DNA of 64,000 bases from SCTM01 sp965279655 (lineage in GTDB: Bacteria > Pseudomonadota > Alphaproteobacteria > Rhodospirillales > Rhodospirillaceae). The position numbers were made by a program, and so were the translations under genes. A model generated the notes under the pieces. The model had not been told where the DNA came from. It ran no database searches and saw nothing but the letters and a program-made list of their open reading frames with translations. The stretch spans positions 4,402,001 to 4,466,000 of the forward strand of contig OZ257255.1 of assembly GCA_965279655.1 (NCBI GenBank), written 5' to 3'. Below, piece by piece: positions 29,860-38,787 of this stretch (the stretch's first letter is position 1; the number at the start of each line of letters is the position of its first letter).

Positions 29860-31584
29860 TCACTCGGCCGCCTCCATCTCGCGCGTGCCCGTCGGCGCCA
29901 GGGCCCCGGCCAGCAAGGCGTCGAGCAGGCGGCGACGGCTGGCGGCGGCGGTGGTGAGGCTCGCCTCCAGCCGGTCGCAGAGAGCCATCAGCGCATCGAC
30001 CTTAGCGACGATGCGGTGCTGTTCGGCGAGCGGTGGGAGTGGAAGTGCCACGGTGTGAAGATCGCCAAGGTTAAGTTTATTTGTATGGGTCCCGCCGCCA
30101 ATCTTGATCTGATTGAACTCCGCTTCGACGAAAGGCGAGTTCAACACCAATCGAAAGAAGTTCGGGAGGAGGTTCTCATGGTCGAACCGAATCAATCCAA
30201 CGCTGACGAACAAGCTGAACTCGATGTCGGTATCAACGACGACAGCTTTTCCCAGTGTGCCTATACGCCCTATCAGTATATCGCCGCGACGCGGATCACA
30301 TCGCTTATAAAGAACTTCGTGTTCCGCTTCAGGAATGAACCGGGTGTTATCCAGATTGAGTTTGCCCGCGCTAAAATCCTTTACACTGACGAAGGGGATT
30401 CCCTTCTCGACGTAAGTTGGTGTCTTGTGGGCGCCGTCAGTAATCTTGAAAGATACGCTTCCAAGATCGGTTAAGGCCCAACCCGATGGTAGTCGGAGAT
30501 CACGCGGCTCTTCTCGCTTACGCGCACCTACCTCTCGGAGCTTGATTTCTCTCAATTTTACTAACTGAAGTTTTTTGGCCGCAATCCGCTTTAGCAGTTC
30601 AACCGCGGGCTCGTCGTTCGGGTTCTGTGGAATCAGCTGGCCGCGAACTGCGAGACTGATAACGGTCTTGCGGAACTGCTTGATCTGATCGGGGCGCGCG
30701 GTGAGCGCCGGCAAGGCGGAGAGCGCGAAGCGAGCGTCAGCCTGGAATGTGTTGGGATCCGGCGTATTAAGGCGGGTGAGGCTCGCCGTGGCGAGCCGGT
30801 CGCGCATCGCTTCGCGCGCCCGCTGCGTGGCTTCCAGCCGATCGCACAGTGCCATCAGTTCATCGACCTTGGCGACGATGCGGTGCTGTTCGGCTAAGGG
30901 CGGAAGGGGAAGCCGCATCTTGCCCAAAGTCTTACCATTGACGTTAGGCTGCCCTCCGCCCCGCGAGCCATCTCGAAGCTGACTCCAATACACGTCAGAG
31001 CCGCAGAACAGCTTGATATAATTTGCAAACAACGAGCGCGCCGGCTGAACACGAATGAGATACGAGGCAAACACCGACTTGACGGGGACGTGGGAGACGA
31101 GAAACGTCTTCCCGATCGTTCCGCCAGTTCGTGCAATGAGAAGATCGCCTGGCTCTAACGCATATTTCCGAAAAGTCCCGGCGTCGATTTCGCAACCAGG
31201 AACACGCGTCCAGTCTACGCGGTCCTCTTGAATGTCCGTAATACGCAGAAGGCGCACCTCCTTCTCGGCATCGGTGGCCGCAGCCGTGTAGCCGTAATGC
31301 AATCGGAGACTTATTTCGCCAAGCTGACTCCAGGCCCAAGTTCCAGGAATGGATACGGCAAGATCGGCGTCTGGTTCAGCTCGTTCTTCATGAGCCCTGG
31401 ACGACTCACCTCCCTTTTCAGCCACGATCCGCTTCAGCAGCGCCGATGCGGGCTCGTCGTTTCGGTCCTGCGGCACCAACTTTCCGCGCACGCCCAGATC
31501 GAGAATGAACCGGCGCAGGCGGGCGATCGCGTCGGGCGCGTCGGCGATCTCTTCGTAGTGCGCTAAAAGCCGTTCGGCGGTCAT
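29860..31584 (-). CDS. hsdS: Type I restriction-modification specificity subunit HsdS
   Basis: A 574-residue DNA-recognition subunit. Two target-recognition domains each end in the conserved helical spacer LPLPPLAEQHRIVAKVDELMALCDRLEA, once in the middle and once near the C-terminus. The TRDs define the two halves of the bipartite recognition site, which cannot be predicted here. The start overlaps the hsdM stop by four bases. The 63-bp sequences encoding the two spacers (29965-30027 and 30832-30894) are near-identical direct repeats that could recombine. Confidence 0.93.
   Translation of the reverse strand: MTAERLLAHYEEIADAPDAIARLRRFILDLGVRGKLVPQDRNDEPASALLKRIVAEKGGESSRAHEERAEPDADLAVSIPGTWAWSQLGEISLRLHYGYTAAATDAEKEVRLLRITDIQEDRVDWTRVPGCEIDAGTFRKYALEPGDLLIARTGGTIGKTFLVSHVPVKSVFASYLIRVQPARSLFANYIKLFCGSDVYWSQLRDGSRGGGQPNVNGKTLGKMRLPLPPLAEQHRIVAKVDELMALCDRLEATQRAREAMRDRLATASLTRLNTPDPNTFQADARFALSALPALTARPDQIKQFRKTVISLAVRGQLIPQNPNDEPAVELLKRIAAKKLQLVKLREIKLREVGARKREEPRDLRLPSGWALTDLGSVSFKITDGAHKTPTYVEKGIPFVSVKDFSAGKLNLDNTRFIPEAEHEVLYKRCDPRRGDILIGRIGTLGKAVVVDTDIEFSLFVSVGLIRFDHENLLPNFFRLVLNSPFVEAEFNQIKIGGGTHTNKLNLGDLHTVALPLPPLAEQHRIVAKVDALMALCDRLEASLTTAAASRRRLLDALLAGALAPTGTREMEAAE
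29965..30027. repeat. hsdS internal repeat, copy 1
   Basis: About 63 bp encoding the distal HsdS coiled spacer; the 34-bp core differs from copy 2 (30832-30894) by one base. Same-orientation copies 867 bp apart within one gene could mediate exchange or loss of a target-recognition domain. Confidence 0.75.
30832..30894. repeat. hsdS internal repeat, copy 2
   Basis: Encodes the central HsdS coiled spacer between the two target-recognition domains; paired with copy 1 at 29965-30027. Confidence 0.75.
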
Positions 31585-33038
31585 CGCCCTAGCGCCTCCC
31601 CAAGAATTGCCTTCAACTGATCGCGCAGCTTAGAAGTTTCGGTCTCGGCGGCGGTGAGATCCGCTAGCAACTTTACGGGATCGCCATGATCGTCGGCCAC
31701 CGCGTACGGGTTCTTGAAGTCGAGGTTGTAGGCGCGCGCCTTGATTTCCTCCGCGGTCACCTTCCATGACAGCGGTGTCTCCTCGCGCCCACTGCGGGTC
31801 TTGCCGCCCCACCAGTCGATGCAGCGCTGAAAATGCTCCAGCCGGATAGGCTTGGTCATCGAATAGGCTTTTTGGCTCTCAGGGACGCGGTGCTCATAGA
31901 ACCAGATGTCCTTGGTTGGCTCGCCCTTCTCGAAAAACAGAAGATTGGTGCCAATCGACGCATACGGCTTGAACACGGAATTGGGCAGGCGAACGATGGT
32001 GTGGAGGTTGCACTCCTCCATCAGATGTTCCTTTAGGCGCGTCTTGATGCCCTCTCCGAACAGGGTGCCATCCGGCAGGACCACGGCGGCACGCCCGTCT
32101 TTCTTGAGCAAGCGCACGATCAGCGCCAGAAACAGATCAGCCGTTTCCTTTGTACGGAAATGCGCCGGGAAGTTGGACTCGATACCGTCTTCCTCACGCC
32201 CACCGAACGGCGGATTTGTCAGCACGATGTCAACGCGGTCAGACTCGGTGTAACTGATGTAGGGCCGCGCCAGCGTGTTATCGTGACGCACGAAACTCGG
32301 TTCTTCAATTCCGTGCAGCAGCATGTTGGTAACACAGAGCATGTGCGGCAGTTGCTTCTTCTCCACAGCACGCAAGGCCGCCTGCATGGCCTGCTCCTGC
32401 GCAGGTTTCTTCACGTAGCGGTCGCGCATGTGGCGGATAGCGCAGGTGAGAAAGCCACCGGTGCCGCAAGCAGGATCGAAGAGGACTTCCCCGGGGCGCG
32501 GATCGATCCGATCCACCATGAAGGCGGTGACGGCACGTGGCGTGTAGTACTCGCCTGCGTTGCCGGCAGATTGGAGGTCGGTGAGAATTTGTTCGTAAAT
32601 GTCGCCGAAGTGCTGACGCTCCGTGAGGTCGTTAAAGTCGACGCCGGAAATCTTGTTGATGACCTGCCGAATGAGTTGGCCGGATTTCATGTAGTTGTAG
32701 GCATCCTCGAATACGTCCTTCACGACGCGGCGGCGGTCGCCGGGCTTAGTCGAAGTCGCGAGAGTTTTCAGCGCTGGGAATAAGTCGCCGTTGATAAAGG
32801 CAAGAAGGTCGTCGCCGGTGGTACCCTCCGGGTCCGCCGCCCATGCGCGCCATTGATACTTCTTGGGGATGGGCGAGCGGTAGTCGCCACTCAGCAATTC
32901 GAGTTCCTGATCCTGGTCATCGATGATCTTGAGGAAGAACATCCAGCACAACTGACTGATGCGCTGAGCGTCGCCGTCGACGCCGGTATCCTGGCGCATG
33001 ATGTCTTGAATGGATTTAACGAGGGCGCGAACGGACAT
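31581..33038 (-). CDS. hsdM: Type I restriction-modification methyltransferase HsdM
   Basis: A 485-residue N6-adenine methyltransferase. The N-terminal HsdM helical domain (LVKSIQDIMRQDTGVDGDAQ) is followed by the SAM motif FDPACGTGGF (near 187-196) and the catalytic NPPF (275-278). The gene starts one base into the stop codon of hsdR (TAATG) and overlaps hsdS by four bases, so the three subunits are translationally coupled. Length normal. It works with HsdS alone as a methylase, or with HsdR as the restriction complex. Confidence 0.96.
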   Translation of the reverse strand: MSVRALVKSIQDIMRQDTGVDGDAQRISQLCWMFFLKIIDDQDQELELLSGDYRSPIPKKYQWRAWAADPEGTTGDDLLAFINGDLFPALKTLATSTKPGDRRRVVKDVFEDAYNYMKSGQLIRQVINKISGVDFNDLTERQHFGDIYEQILTDLQSAGNAGEYYTPRAVTAFMVDRIDPRPGEVLFDPACGTGGFLTCAIRHMRDRYVKKPAQEQAMQAALRAVEKKQLPHMLCVTNMLLHGIEEPSFVRHDNTLARPYISYTESDRVDIVLTNPPFGGREEDGIESNFPAHFRTKETADLFLALIVRLLKKDGRAAVVLPDGTLFGEGIKTRLKEHLMEECNLHTIVRLPNSVFKPYASIGTNLLFFEKGEPTKDIWFYEHRVPESQKAYSMTKPIRLEHFQRCIDWWGGKTRSGREETPLSWKVTAEEIKARAYNLDFKNPYAVADDHGDPVKLLADLTAAETETSKLRDQLKAILGEALGR

Positions 33039-35479
33039 TAGGCGACGTCCTCATAGAGTGCGGATTGCAGTTCGTGGACGGCCTGCTCGAAGCCTTGCCG
33101 GTCACCGAACGCTTTGATGAGTTGCACGACGGTGCCCATCGTGTCGAATGGCGCGATCTTCAGCACATTGGCGTCGTCGAGATTGAGTACGCCCTCATCG
33201 GCATACTTAGCGAGCAGCGCGTCTAGCACAGCGCGAGCCTGTGCACTGTATTTCGTCAATACGTCGCGCTTCTTGACGTTGTCGGCACGCTCGCGGCGGG
33301 TGAGCGGCTTTTTGTCGAAGGCTACGTGGCAGATCAAGTCGAAGGGGTCGAGGTCCTTGCCCAATTCCTCCGCGATAGGATCGAGGGGCAGGCCCTCGGA
33401 TTCGAGTTCCTCAATGATCGCCTGCTTGCGTTCCGTAGCTTTCCAGCGTCTCAGGAAACCGTCGAGACTGACAAAGCGCTTCTTCAGGGCGTTCTTAGTG
33501 AAGTCGCGCAAACTCTCGGTGACCAGCTTGCCATTTTCGTCGAGATATTCGACGCGCTCGGCGATGATCTTAACGGCGATGCCATCTACATAGACCTTGC
33601 GTATCTTACCGCCTCCGAGCGGCAACAGCGGATCGAGCGGGGAATCGACGATGATCTCATCATCGGCGGGCTTGTCGGGCAGCGTCTCGCCGTCCTCTCC
33701 AGCGGGTGGCACGTCGTCGGGCGGAGCTACGGGATCGTTCGCGCCGGGTTCGTAAATCTGCACCGGCTCGCCATCGAAGTCGGGATCGGCGAAATGGCTG
33801 GATGCGCCCCGGAAGTCGATCAGGGTGAAATAGAACTTCTTCGTGTCCTCGTGCACACGGGTGCCACGTCCAACGATCTGTTTGAACTCGGTCATCGAAC
33901 CAACATCGCGGTCGAGCACGATTAGCCGGCAGGTCTGAGCATCCACGCCGGTCGAGAGTAGGCGCGAGGTGGTGACCAGAACGGGATACTTGGATTCCGG
34001 GTCGATGAAGTTGCCGAGTTGATCCTGTCCCTCCTTGTCATTTCCCGTGATGCGCATGACATAGCGATTGTTCTCGGCGACCAGATCGGCATTTTCGTTG
34101 ACAAGCGCCTGCCGCATCCGGGCCGCATGCTCGGTATCGACGCAAAAGATGATGGTCTTCTGGAAGCGGTCACCGCTCTCCTTGAGGAAATCAGTGATCT
34201 TTTTCGCCGTGAGTTTCGTCCGATCGTCCAGCACCAGCGTGCGATCGAAGTCTTTGGTGTTGTAGATGCGGTCTTCTACTTCCTCGCCTTCGCGGTCGAG
34301 TTGGCCTTTCTCGGGCCGGTAGCCCTCCACGTCGCGGTCGATATGGACTTTGACCACTTTGTAGGGTGCGAGGAAGCCATCGCGGATGCCCTGCTTCAGG
34401 GAGTAGGTGTAAACCGGATCGCCAAAATAGGCGATGTTAGAGACGTATTTGGTCTCCTTCGGCGTGGCGGTGAGGCCGATCTGCGTTGCGCCCGAGAAGT
34501 AGGCGAGGATTTCCTTCCACGCGGAGTCTTCAGCCGCGCTGCCGCGATGGCACTCGTCGATCACAATCAGGTCGAAGAAGCCGGGCGAGAAATCGCGGAA
34601 CAGTTTTTGCCGATCCTCTGGCCCGGTGATCGCTTGATAGAGGCCGAGATAGACCTCGTATGCCTTGTTGATCTGACGTTTGGCATCAAGGGCCGTCACT
34701 AGATCGGTCACTGTCCCGTCCGGCTTCTCGATCGTCTTGGCGTTCACGCTGAGTTTCGCCATGACGCCGCCGAAGGGCCGGAAGTCATTTACCATCGTCT
34801 GGTCGATCAGGATGTTTCGATCGGCAAGAAACAGGATGCGCTTCTTTTGGCCCGCCTTCCAAAGCCGCCAGATGATCTGAAAGGCGGTGTAGGTCTTGCC
34901 AGTGCCGGTCGCCATGACGAGCAGGACGCGGTCGCGACCTTTCGAGATGGCCTCGATCGCCGCATTGACGGCGTTGACCTGGTAGTACCGCGGAGCCTTG
35001 CCGCTGCCATCGTCGAAGTAGTCCTGAAGGACGACCTTCTCGGCCTGCGGCGTCAGGCCCTTCCATGCGCGATAGCGTTCCCACAGGTCTGTCGGGGAGG
35101 GGAAAGCATCAAGAGCAAGGTGTGTTTCCGTCCCGCCGGTGCGGTCGTGTAACACAAAGCCATCGCCATTGGAGGAGAAGACGAAGGGGATGTCGAGTGT
35201 CGTGGCGTAGCCGAGGCCTTGCTGAATTCCATCGCCGACGCTGTGGGAGTTGTCCTTAGCTTCGATCAGCGCCAGCGGGATGTTCGGCTTAAAGTAGAGG
35301 ATGTAGTCGGCACGCTTGGCCTGACCGCGACTGACCAGTTTGCCGCGCACAATGATGCGGCCCTTGGTGAAGCTGACCTCCTCGCGGATCTGCAACATCT
35401 CGTCCCACCCTGCTTTCCGCAGCGCCGGCGTGATGAACTTGGTGCAGATGTCGCGTTCGGTCAGTAGAGACTTGTCCAA
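33038..35479 (-). CDS. hsdR: Type I restriction endonuclease subunit HsdR
   Basis: An 813-residue nuclease/translocase. The N-terminal PD-(D/E)XK site is visible as ADYI (57-60), IEAK (72-75) and the following Q-G-L-G-Y helix. The superfamily 2 helicase motor has Walker A MATGTGKT (189-196), DECH box (VIDECHRG) and motif VI near QIVGRGTRVHED. The C-terminal helical domain binds HsdM. First gene of the hsdR-hsdM-hsdS operon. No frameshift or missing motif is apparent, so restriction should be functional. Confidence 0.95.
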   Translation of the reverse strand: MDKSLLTERDICTKFITPALRKAGWDEMLQIREEVSFTKGRIIVRGKLVSRGQAKRADYILYFKPNIPLALIEAKDNSHSVGDGIQQGLGYATTLDIPFVFSSNGDGFVLHDRTGGTETHLALDAFPSPTDLWERYRAWKGLTPQAEKVVLQDYFDDGSGKAPRYYQVNAVNAAIEAISKGRDRVLLVMATGTGKTYTAFQIIWRLWKAGQKKRILFLADRNILIDQTMVNDFRPFGGVMAKLSVNAKTIEKPDGTVTDLVTALDAKRQINKAYEVYLGLYQAITGPEDRQKLFRDFSPGFFDLIVIDECHRGSAAEDSAWKEILAYFSGATQIGLTATPKETKYVSNIAYFGDPVYTYSLKQGIRDGFLAPYKVVKVHIDRDVEGYRPEKGQLDREGEEVEDRIYNTKDFDRTLVLDDRTKLTAKKITDFLKESGDRFQKTIIFCVDTEHAARMRQALVNENADLVAENNRYVMRITGNDKEGQDQLGNFIDPESKYPVLVTTSRLLSTGVDAQTCRLIVLDRDVGSMTEFKQIVGRGTRVHEDTKKFYFTLIDFRGASSHFADPDFDGEPVQIYEPGANDPVAPPDDVPPAGEDGETLPDKPADDEIIVDSPLDPLLPLGGGKIRKVYVDGIAVKIIAERVEYLDENGKLVTESLRDFTKNALKKRFVSLDGFLRRWKATERKQAIIEELESEGLPLDPIAEELGKDLDPFDLICHVAFDKKPLTRRERADNVKKRDVLTKYSAQARAVLDALLAKYADEGVLNLDDANVLKIAPFDTMGTVVQLIKAFGDRQGFEQAVHELQSALYEDVA

Positions 35480-35686
35480 GACCGATCGCCTTCTTTTGCT
35501 GCGTTGCCGGAGAGAAAGAGCAGGATTGGCGCCCGCGTGGATTTCGCAGCGTGGCCCTTCCCGTTGCCCCTGAACGCGTCCCCTTAGTTTCGCTAAACGC
35601 TACCTCGCGCAGCGTCTATTTGGAAGATGGGCACCGCACCGCGAGCGCTTGGGACGGATCGGCACAAGGGTAGCGACTTGGAGCAG
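35480..35686. other. Intergenic region upstream of hsdR
   Basis: About 207 bp between the XRE gene and hsdR (both minus strand). It should hold the hsd promoter; no clear -35/-10 pair or hairpin was found by eye. Confidence 0.5.
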
Positions 35687-35923
35687 TCAATTTCTTGGAC
35701 TGATCAGCCGAACGCCTTCTCCTTTCCCATTCGCCGCAATGAATTCGATCCCGGCCTTCACCAACGCCTTCTGAAGCGCCGTGACTGTACTCATCCTGGG
35801 ATCGACCTGCCCGCGCTCCAGCCGGGTTACGGCGTTCAAGGATACAATGGCCTTATCGGCGAGCTTTTGCTGAGACCAACCAAGAAGGGCCCGGGCCGCG
35901 CGGATTTGTCGAGGGCTGATCAT
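35687..35923 (-). CDS. XRE-family helix-turn-helix regulator
   Basis: A 78-residue one-domain repressor. The HTH is QIRAARALLGWSQQKLADKAIVSLNAVTRLE, followed by a short C-terminal strand. The ATG at 35923 is chosen (GGTGG upstream); three alternative codons lie up to 35941. It is upstream of hsdR in the same direction and divergent from a small membrane-protein gene, with palindromic sites between. It may act like a controller protein delaying restriction after island entry, or control the cargo genes. Confidence 0.85.
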   Translation of the reverse strand: MISPRQIRAARALLGWSQQKLADKAIVSLNAVTRLERGQVDPRMSTVTALQKALVKAGIEFIAANGKGEGVRLISPRN

Positions 35924-35956
35924 GTTGACCACCATCGACACAGGCAGCTATTTTAC

Positions 35957-36001
35957 CACCACGAGGTGAAATAAGTACCTGATCAGGTGATTTTTACACC
36001 T
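35957..36001. promoter_or_regulatory. Palindrome cluster, candidate XRE operator
   Basis: The divergent region between the XRE gene and the plus-strand cargo contains the perfect palindrome ACCTGATCAGGT (35977-35988), the inverted repeat AGGTG-attttta-CACCT just after it, and an imperfect CCACC/GAGGTG pair before it. Several symmetric sites sharing AGGTG half-sites suggest cooperative repressor binding. Confidence 0.5.
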
Positions 36002-36019
36002 TTTGTTCCATGGGACTCT

Positions 36020-36403
36020 ATGACCTACGACGAGCTTTTAGGAGAGGACACTCCGGTGGCTAACACCGCAGCACGGGACACCGTTCTTCCCATACTTAGG
36101 TCCGACGGCGTGCCCTTCAGGCACCCGTCGGAAGCCCTGGCGGCAGCGCGCGAGCGCTCCGATTTGAAGCGTGCTCGATATCGCCCCGTGCAGGTCGAGG
36201 GCGGCTGGGGGTTGAGGCCCCTCCTTCCTGGCGAGGAGTTCCCACTGCGAGTTCCACCACCGTCTCCCTTGGCCACCTTGTTTATGTTGCTCTTCTGGTT
36301 ACTGGTACTCGTGGCCACGATTGGCCAATTTGTGGGGTGGTCACGGCCCTATGGAGACGGGTGCTACCAGCGAGCTGGCAGGGCGATTGACCCTTGTGAC
36401 TGA
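36020..36403 (+). CDS. Small tail-region membrane protein, unknown
   Basis: A 127-residue protein starting at ATG 36020 (a GTG 33 bp upstream is possible). The soluble N-terminal two thirds (RYRPVQVEGGWGLRPLLPGEEFP) leads to a single transmembrane helix LATLFMLLFWLLVLVATIG near residue 95 and a short Cys-containing tail. First of four plus-strand cargo genes next to the XRE operator region. Not recognised. Confidence 0.5.
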   Translation: MTYDELLGEDTPVANTAARDTVLPILRSDGVPFRHPSEALAAARERSDLKRARYRPVQVEGGWGLRPLLPGEEFPLRVPPPSPLATLFMLLFWLLVLVATIGQFVGWSRPYGDGCYQRAGRAIDPCD

Positions 36404-36429
36404 CGATTAGTCAAAGAGTGCAGCCTCGA

Positions 36430-37002
36430 ATGGAATCGGCATCCTACGAACAGGTTCTCAACCGAACGGAACGGGACTTCACGACGCACTGGTCATGCCG
36501 TAAGGGAGATATCCTTCTCTGGTTCCGCCGCGGTCCATTCGCCGGCGAAAACGCATCAGCCAAGGTCATCGATCTCTGCTCGATGCCGGATTCCGCGTTC
36601 ATCATCATTACCAACCGCTGGCAAGATTTCCCCGACTGGTTCGATCTCCATCCTCTGGAGGTAAAGGATTCTCTCGCAACATGGATGATGAAACGCATCA
36701 ACGGAGGCGAAGTGTATCCAGAGGAACCACTGGAGGGCCCCAACATCTGGCGGGCCAAGGGCGGAGATCGGATTGTTTGGGCGGGACCGCCTCGCCCAGG
36801 CCGAGCAAGTGTGAACGGGATTCTGGGGCTGCTCGACTGCCGTGAAGCTGTGGCTGTCCTAATGGAGCACCCAGACGGTCCGCTGGCCTTCATGGATTTC
36901 AATGAAACGTCAGACAGCAAGATCATGTGTCGCGCGGGCGCCGACGCCGAGCACAGCCTGGGGCCTATCAGGCAGTTCGCGGAGGATTGGAAGCTAGGAT
37001 GA
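36430..37002 (+). CDS. Hypothetical cargo protein
   Basis: A 190-residue soluble protein, acidic and rich in Trp (DFPDWFDLHPLEV, IVWAGPPRPGR). No signal peptide, membrane segment or known motif was recognised. ATG 36430 is used; GTG 36418 would add four residues. It lies 26 bp after the preceding gene, in the same direction. Confidence 0.55.
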   Translation: MESASYEQVLNRTERDFTTHWSCRKGDILLWFRRGPFAGENASAKVIDLCSMPDSAFIIITNRWQDFPDWFDLHPLEVKDSLATWMMKRINGGEVYPEEPLEGPNIWRAKGGDRIVWAGPPRPGRASVNGILGLLDCREAVAVLMEHPDGPLAFMDFNETSDSKIMCRAGADAEHSLGPIRQFAEDWKLG

Positions 37003-37151
37003 CAACTGAACGCATCGCAAGTGCTCGCTGGCCGGAGAACGGTCCGCTGGCTGGTGAAGCAGCGGTTGGATGGACTGCTGTCGTCTCACGGTGAACTCAC
37101 GAGGATCGCGAACCAGCGTCATTAATCTAATAGATATTGGACGGTGACTTC

Positions 37152-37427
37152 ATGGCCCTAGAAGGAACTGCATGGCCACCCGTATTTACGGCTTCCGGTG
37201 GAGTGCCCGAAAACTCCGAAGAGTGCATCCATCCCGATGGTAGCCGGACGTCGAAGGTCGGGATCACGATTACATCGGAAGGCTGGGCAAACCTGTACGC
37301 CGCCAACTTCGCAAAAGACGATTTTGATAAAGCTAATGACATGCTGATGACCCTCTTCAAAATGTTCTACGAAAGAGGGTGGAAAGACTGCCTGAGGAGC
37401 CATCCCATAGACACCGAGGGTGCGTAA
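37152..37427 (+). CDS. Small hypothetical cargo protein
   Basis: A 91-residue protein (ATG at 37152; TTG 37137 would extend it by five residues). The segment SKVGITITSEGWANLYAANFAKDDFDKANDML is followed by a C-terminal helix. No recognised domain. The gene end overlaps the next start. Confidence 0.45.
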   Translation: MALEGTAWPPVFTASGGVPENSEECIHPDGSRTSKVGITITSEGWANLYAANFAKDDFDKANDMLMTLFKMFYERGWKDCLRSHPIDTEGA

Positions 37428-37887
37428 ACCGCCGAAAACGTTTGAACTTGGTTATCTGTTTCCGCCGGAGCAAAATTCATCGGACGAAGAGATCCCGACA
37501 AGCCACGGATCACAGGGGGTCAGAACTGTGGCAACTCTTGGACGGCCTAGACAATCCAGATTGAATTCGGTCGCTGGTTTGTACGTTGTCACCGACCGGA
37601 GGAAATTGGTGGGCAAGATGCGAAGGCTGCTCAACTGGCTGTCAGGACGACGCGATCGTGCCGACGTCGGCGTTGAAGAATCGTACGGTGGTCTCTGCGG
37701 CACGCCTGCCGTTTGGGCAGAAGAAACAAGGCTTGATGAAGAGTTCGAGAGGATGGTCAAAGACCCATATTACCGTCCGACTGGCGCGGTTTTCTTTGCT
37801 CAGAAAGAGGCCAGATCAGCTATGGAACTCTGGATGAGGCGCGCTTGCGACACCCGACACCATCGCAATCGCGCGAGGTCGGTATAG
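37420..37887 (+). CDS. Hypothetical cargo protein
   Basis: A 155-residue basic protein whose GTG start overlaps the previous gene by eight bases. Composition is Arg-rich toward the end (RRACDTRHHRNRARSV). Nothing recognisable; the weak start and composition make this the least certain of the four cargo genes. Convergent with the minus-strand replication module. Confidence 0.4.
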   Translation: MRKPPKTFELGYLFPPEQNSSDEEIPTSHGSQGVRTVATLGRPRQSRLNSVAGLYVVTDRRKLVGKMRRLLNWLSGRRDRADVGVEESYGGLCGTPAVWAEETRLDEEFERMVKDPYYRPTGAVFFAQKEARSAMELWMRRACDTRHHRNRARSV

Positions 37888-37914
37888 TTCAGCGGACTGA
37901 TTGGTGCCGATTTC

Positions 37915-38301
37915 CTACGGCATCCGATGGTCGTGAGTGGTCGTCCCCGCCAACCGAACGCACACCTCGATGAACTCTTCCTCCGACATCGCCTCAGTAT
38001 TTTTGGCGGCACTTTCGGCGCGGAGCTTCGTGCGCGTCGCCTCCGGGATATCTGAACGGGGCGCTCGCTCCAAGGCCGCCAATGCGCGGCGAATGTGCTC
38101 GGGCACTAGTTTGCCGTCCTGCTTGAGATCGGCAGCCAATCTCCGCAGGGCCTCGAATAGTGCCTGATCAAGTTGTGCGTCGGTCAGGCCAGCAAGCGTG
38201 CCCTTGGCCGTGGTGGCGGTAGCTGCCGAGATTGTGGCGTCTCTGACACCTTGCTCGTGTTTGATTCGGTCGAGCTGCGACTTAATTCCGGCGAGGCTCA
38301 T
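37915..38301 (-). CDS. Hypothetical helical protein, end of island core operon
   Basis: A 128-residue, mainly alpha-helical protein (ISAATATTAKGTLAGLTDAQLDQAL, LRRLAADLKQDGKL). No catalytic motif. Its start overlaps the preceding minus-strand gene by 20 bp. It is the last gene of the minus-strand operon that begins at the AlpA-like regulator. Confidence 0.6.
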   Translation of the reverse strand: MSLAGIKSQLDRIKHEQGVRDATISAATATTAKGTLAGLTDAQLDQALFEALRRLAADLKQDGKLVPEHIRRALAALERAPRSDIPEATRTKLRAESAAKNTEAMSEEEFIEVCVRLAGTTTHDHRMP

Positions 38302-38749
38302 GTCCTTTCCGCTCCTTCATGATTTCTTTGATAGCGACCAATTCGTTCTTGAGATCGATCGTTTCATACCCCTTGCGGATCGTTTCGATCAGCGCCGCCA
38401 AGTCCCTAGCTTCGTCGCTGCTGAGCGTGCCGGCGGAGACCGCCGCAGCGATTGCGCTCATGGCCTTCAGCACGTCGGTCACGGTGTTGATCGGCGGCAG
38501 CGAGACTTCGATAGGGCGGCCCTTGGGTACGGGCCACAGCCGCTCGACCACGAGCTTCGCGGCCGTCAAATCCCCGGCCTTCGCCTTCTCGACGATCTTT
38601 CGCACAATCGCTTCGGCCTCGACGGCCGCGATTTCGTCGAGAAGCGCGGCGGTCTTCGATCGCGAGCCCTTCGGACGTCCTGGTCCGGGCTCACCACCCT
38701 TGACGAACCGTTTCCCCGTTTTCTTGGCGTTTTCCAAACCTGCTGTCAT
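38282..38749 (-). CDS. DUF5681-like protein (GPGRPKG motif)
   Basis: A 155-residue protein with an N-terminal GEPGPGRPKGSRSKTAALL motif, the hallmark of DUF5681-like proteins found in phages and satellites, where it is often near terminase or packaging genes. The remainder is helical (EAIVRKIVEKAKAGDLTAAKLVVERLWP). A DNA-binding AT-hook-like role for the GRPKG segment is possible. No terminase gene is present. Confidence 0.65.
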   Translation of the reverse strand: MTAGLENAKKTGKRFVKGGEPGPGRPKGSRSKTAALLDEIAAVEAEAIVRKIVEKAKAGDLTAAKLVVERLWPVPKGRPIEVSLPPINTVTDVLKAMSAIAAAVSAGTLSSDEARDLAALIETIRKGYETIDLKNELVAIKEIMKERKGHEPRRN

Positions 38750-38787
38750 GAGTTAGGCCTTGCTTGTGTATCGGCCGGTCGCTTGCA

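Noticed and set aside
29765..29863. 32-codon minus-strand frame whose GTG overlaps the hsdS stop
   Set aside because: The GTGA overlap is suggestive, but length and composition give no support for a real peptide.
36999..37094. 31-codon frame with an ATGA overlap to the preceding cargo gene
   Set aside because: Too short and without features; could be real but cannot be supported.
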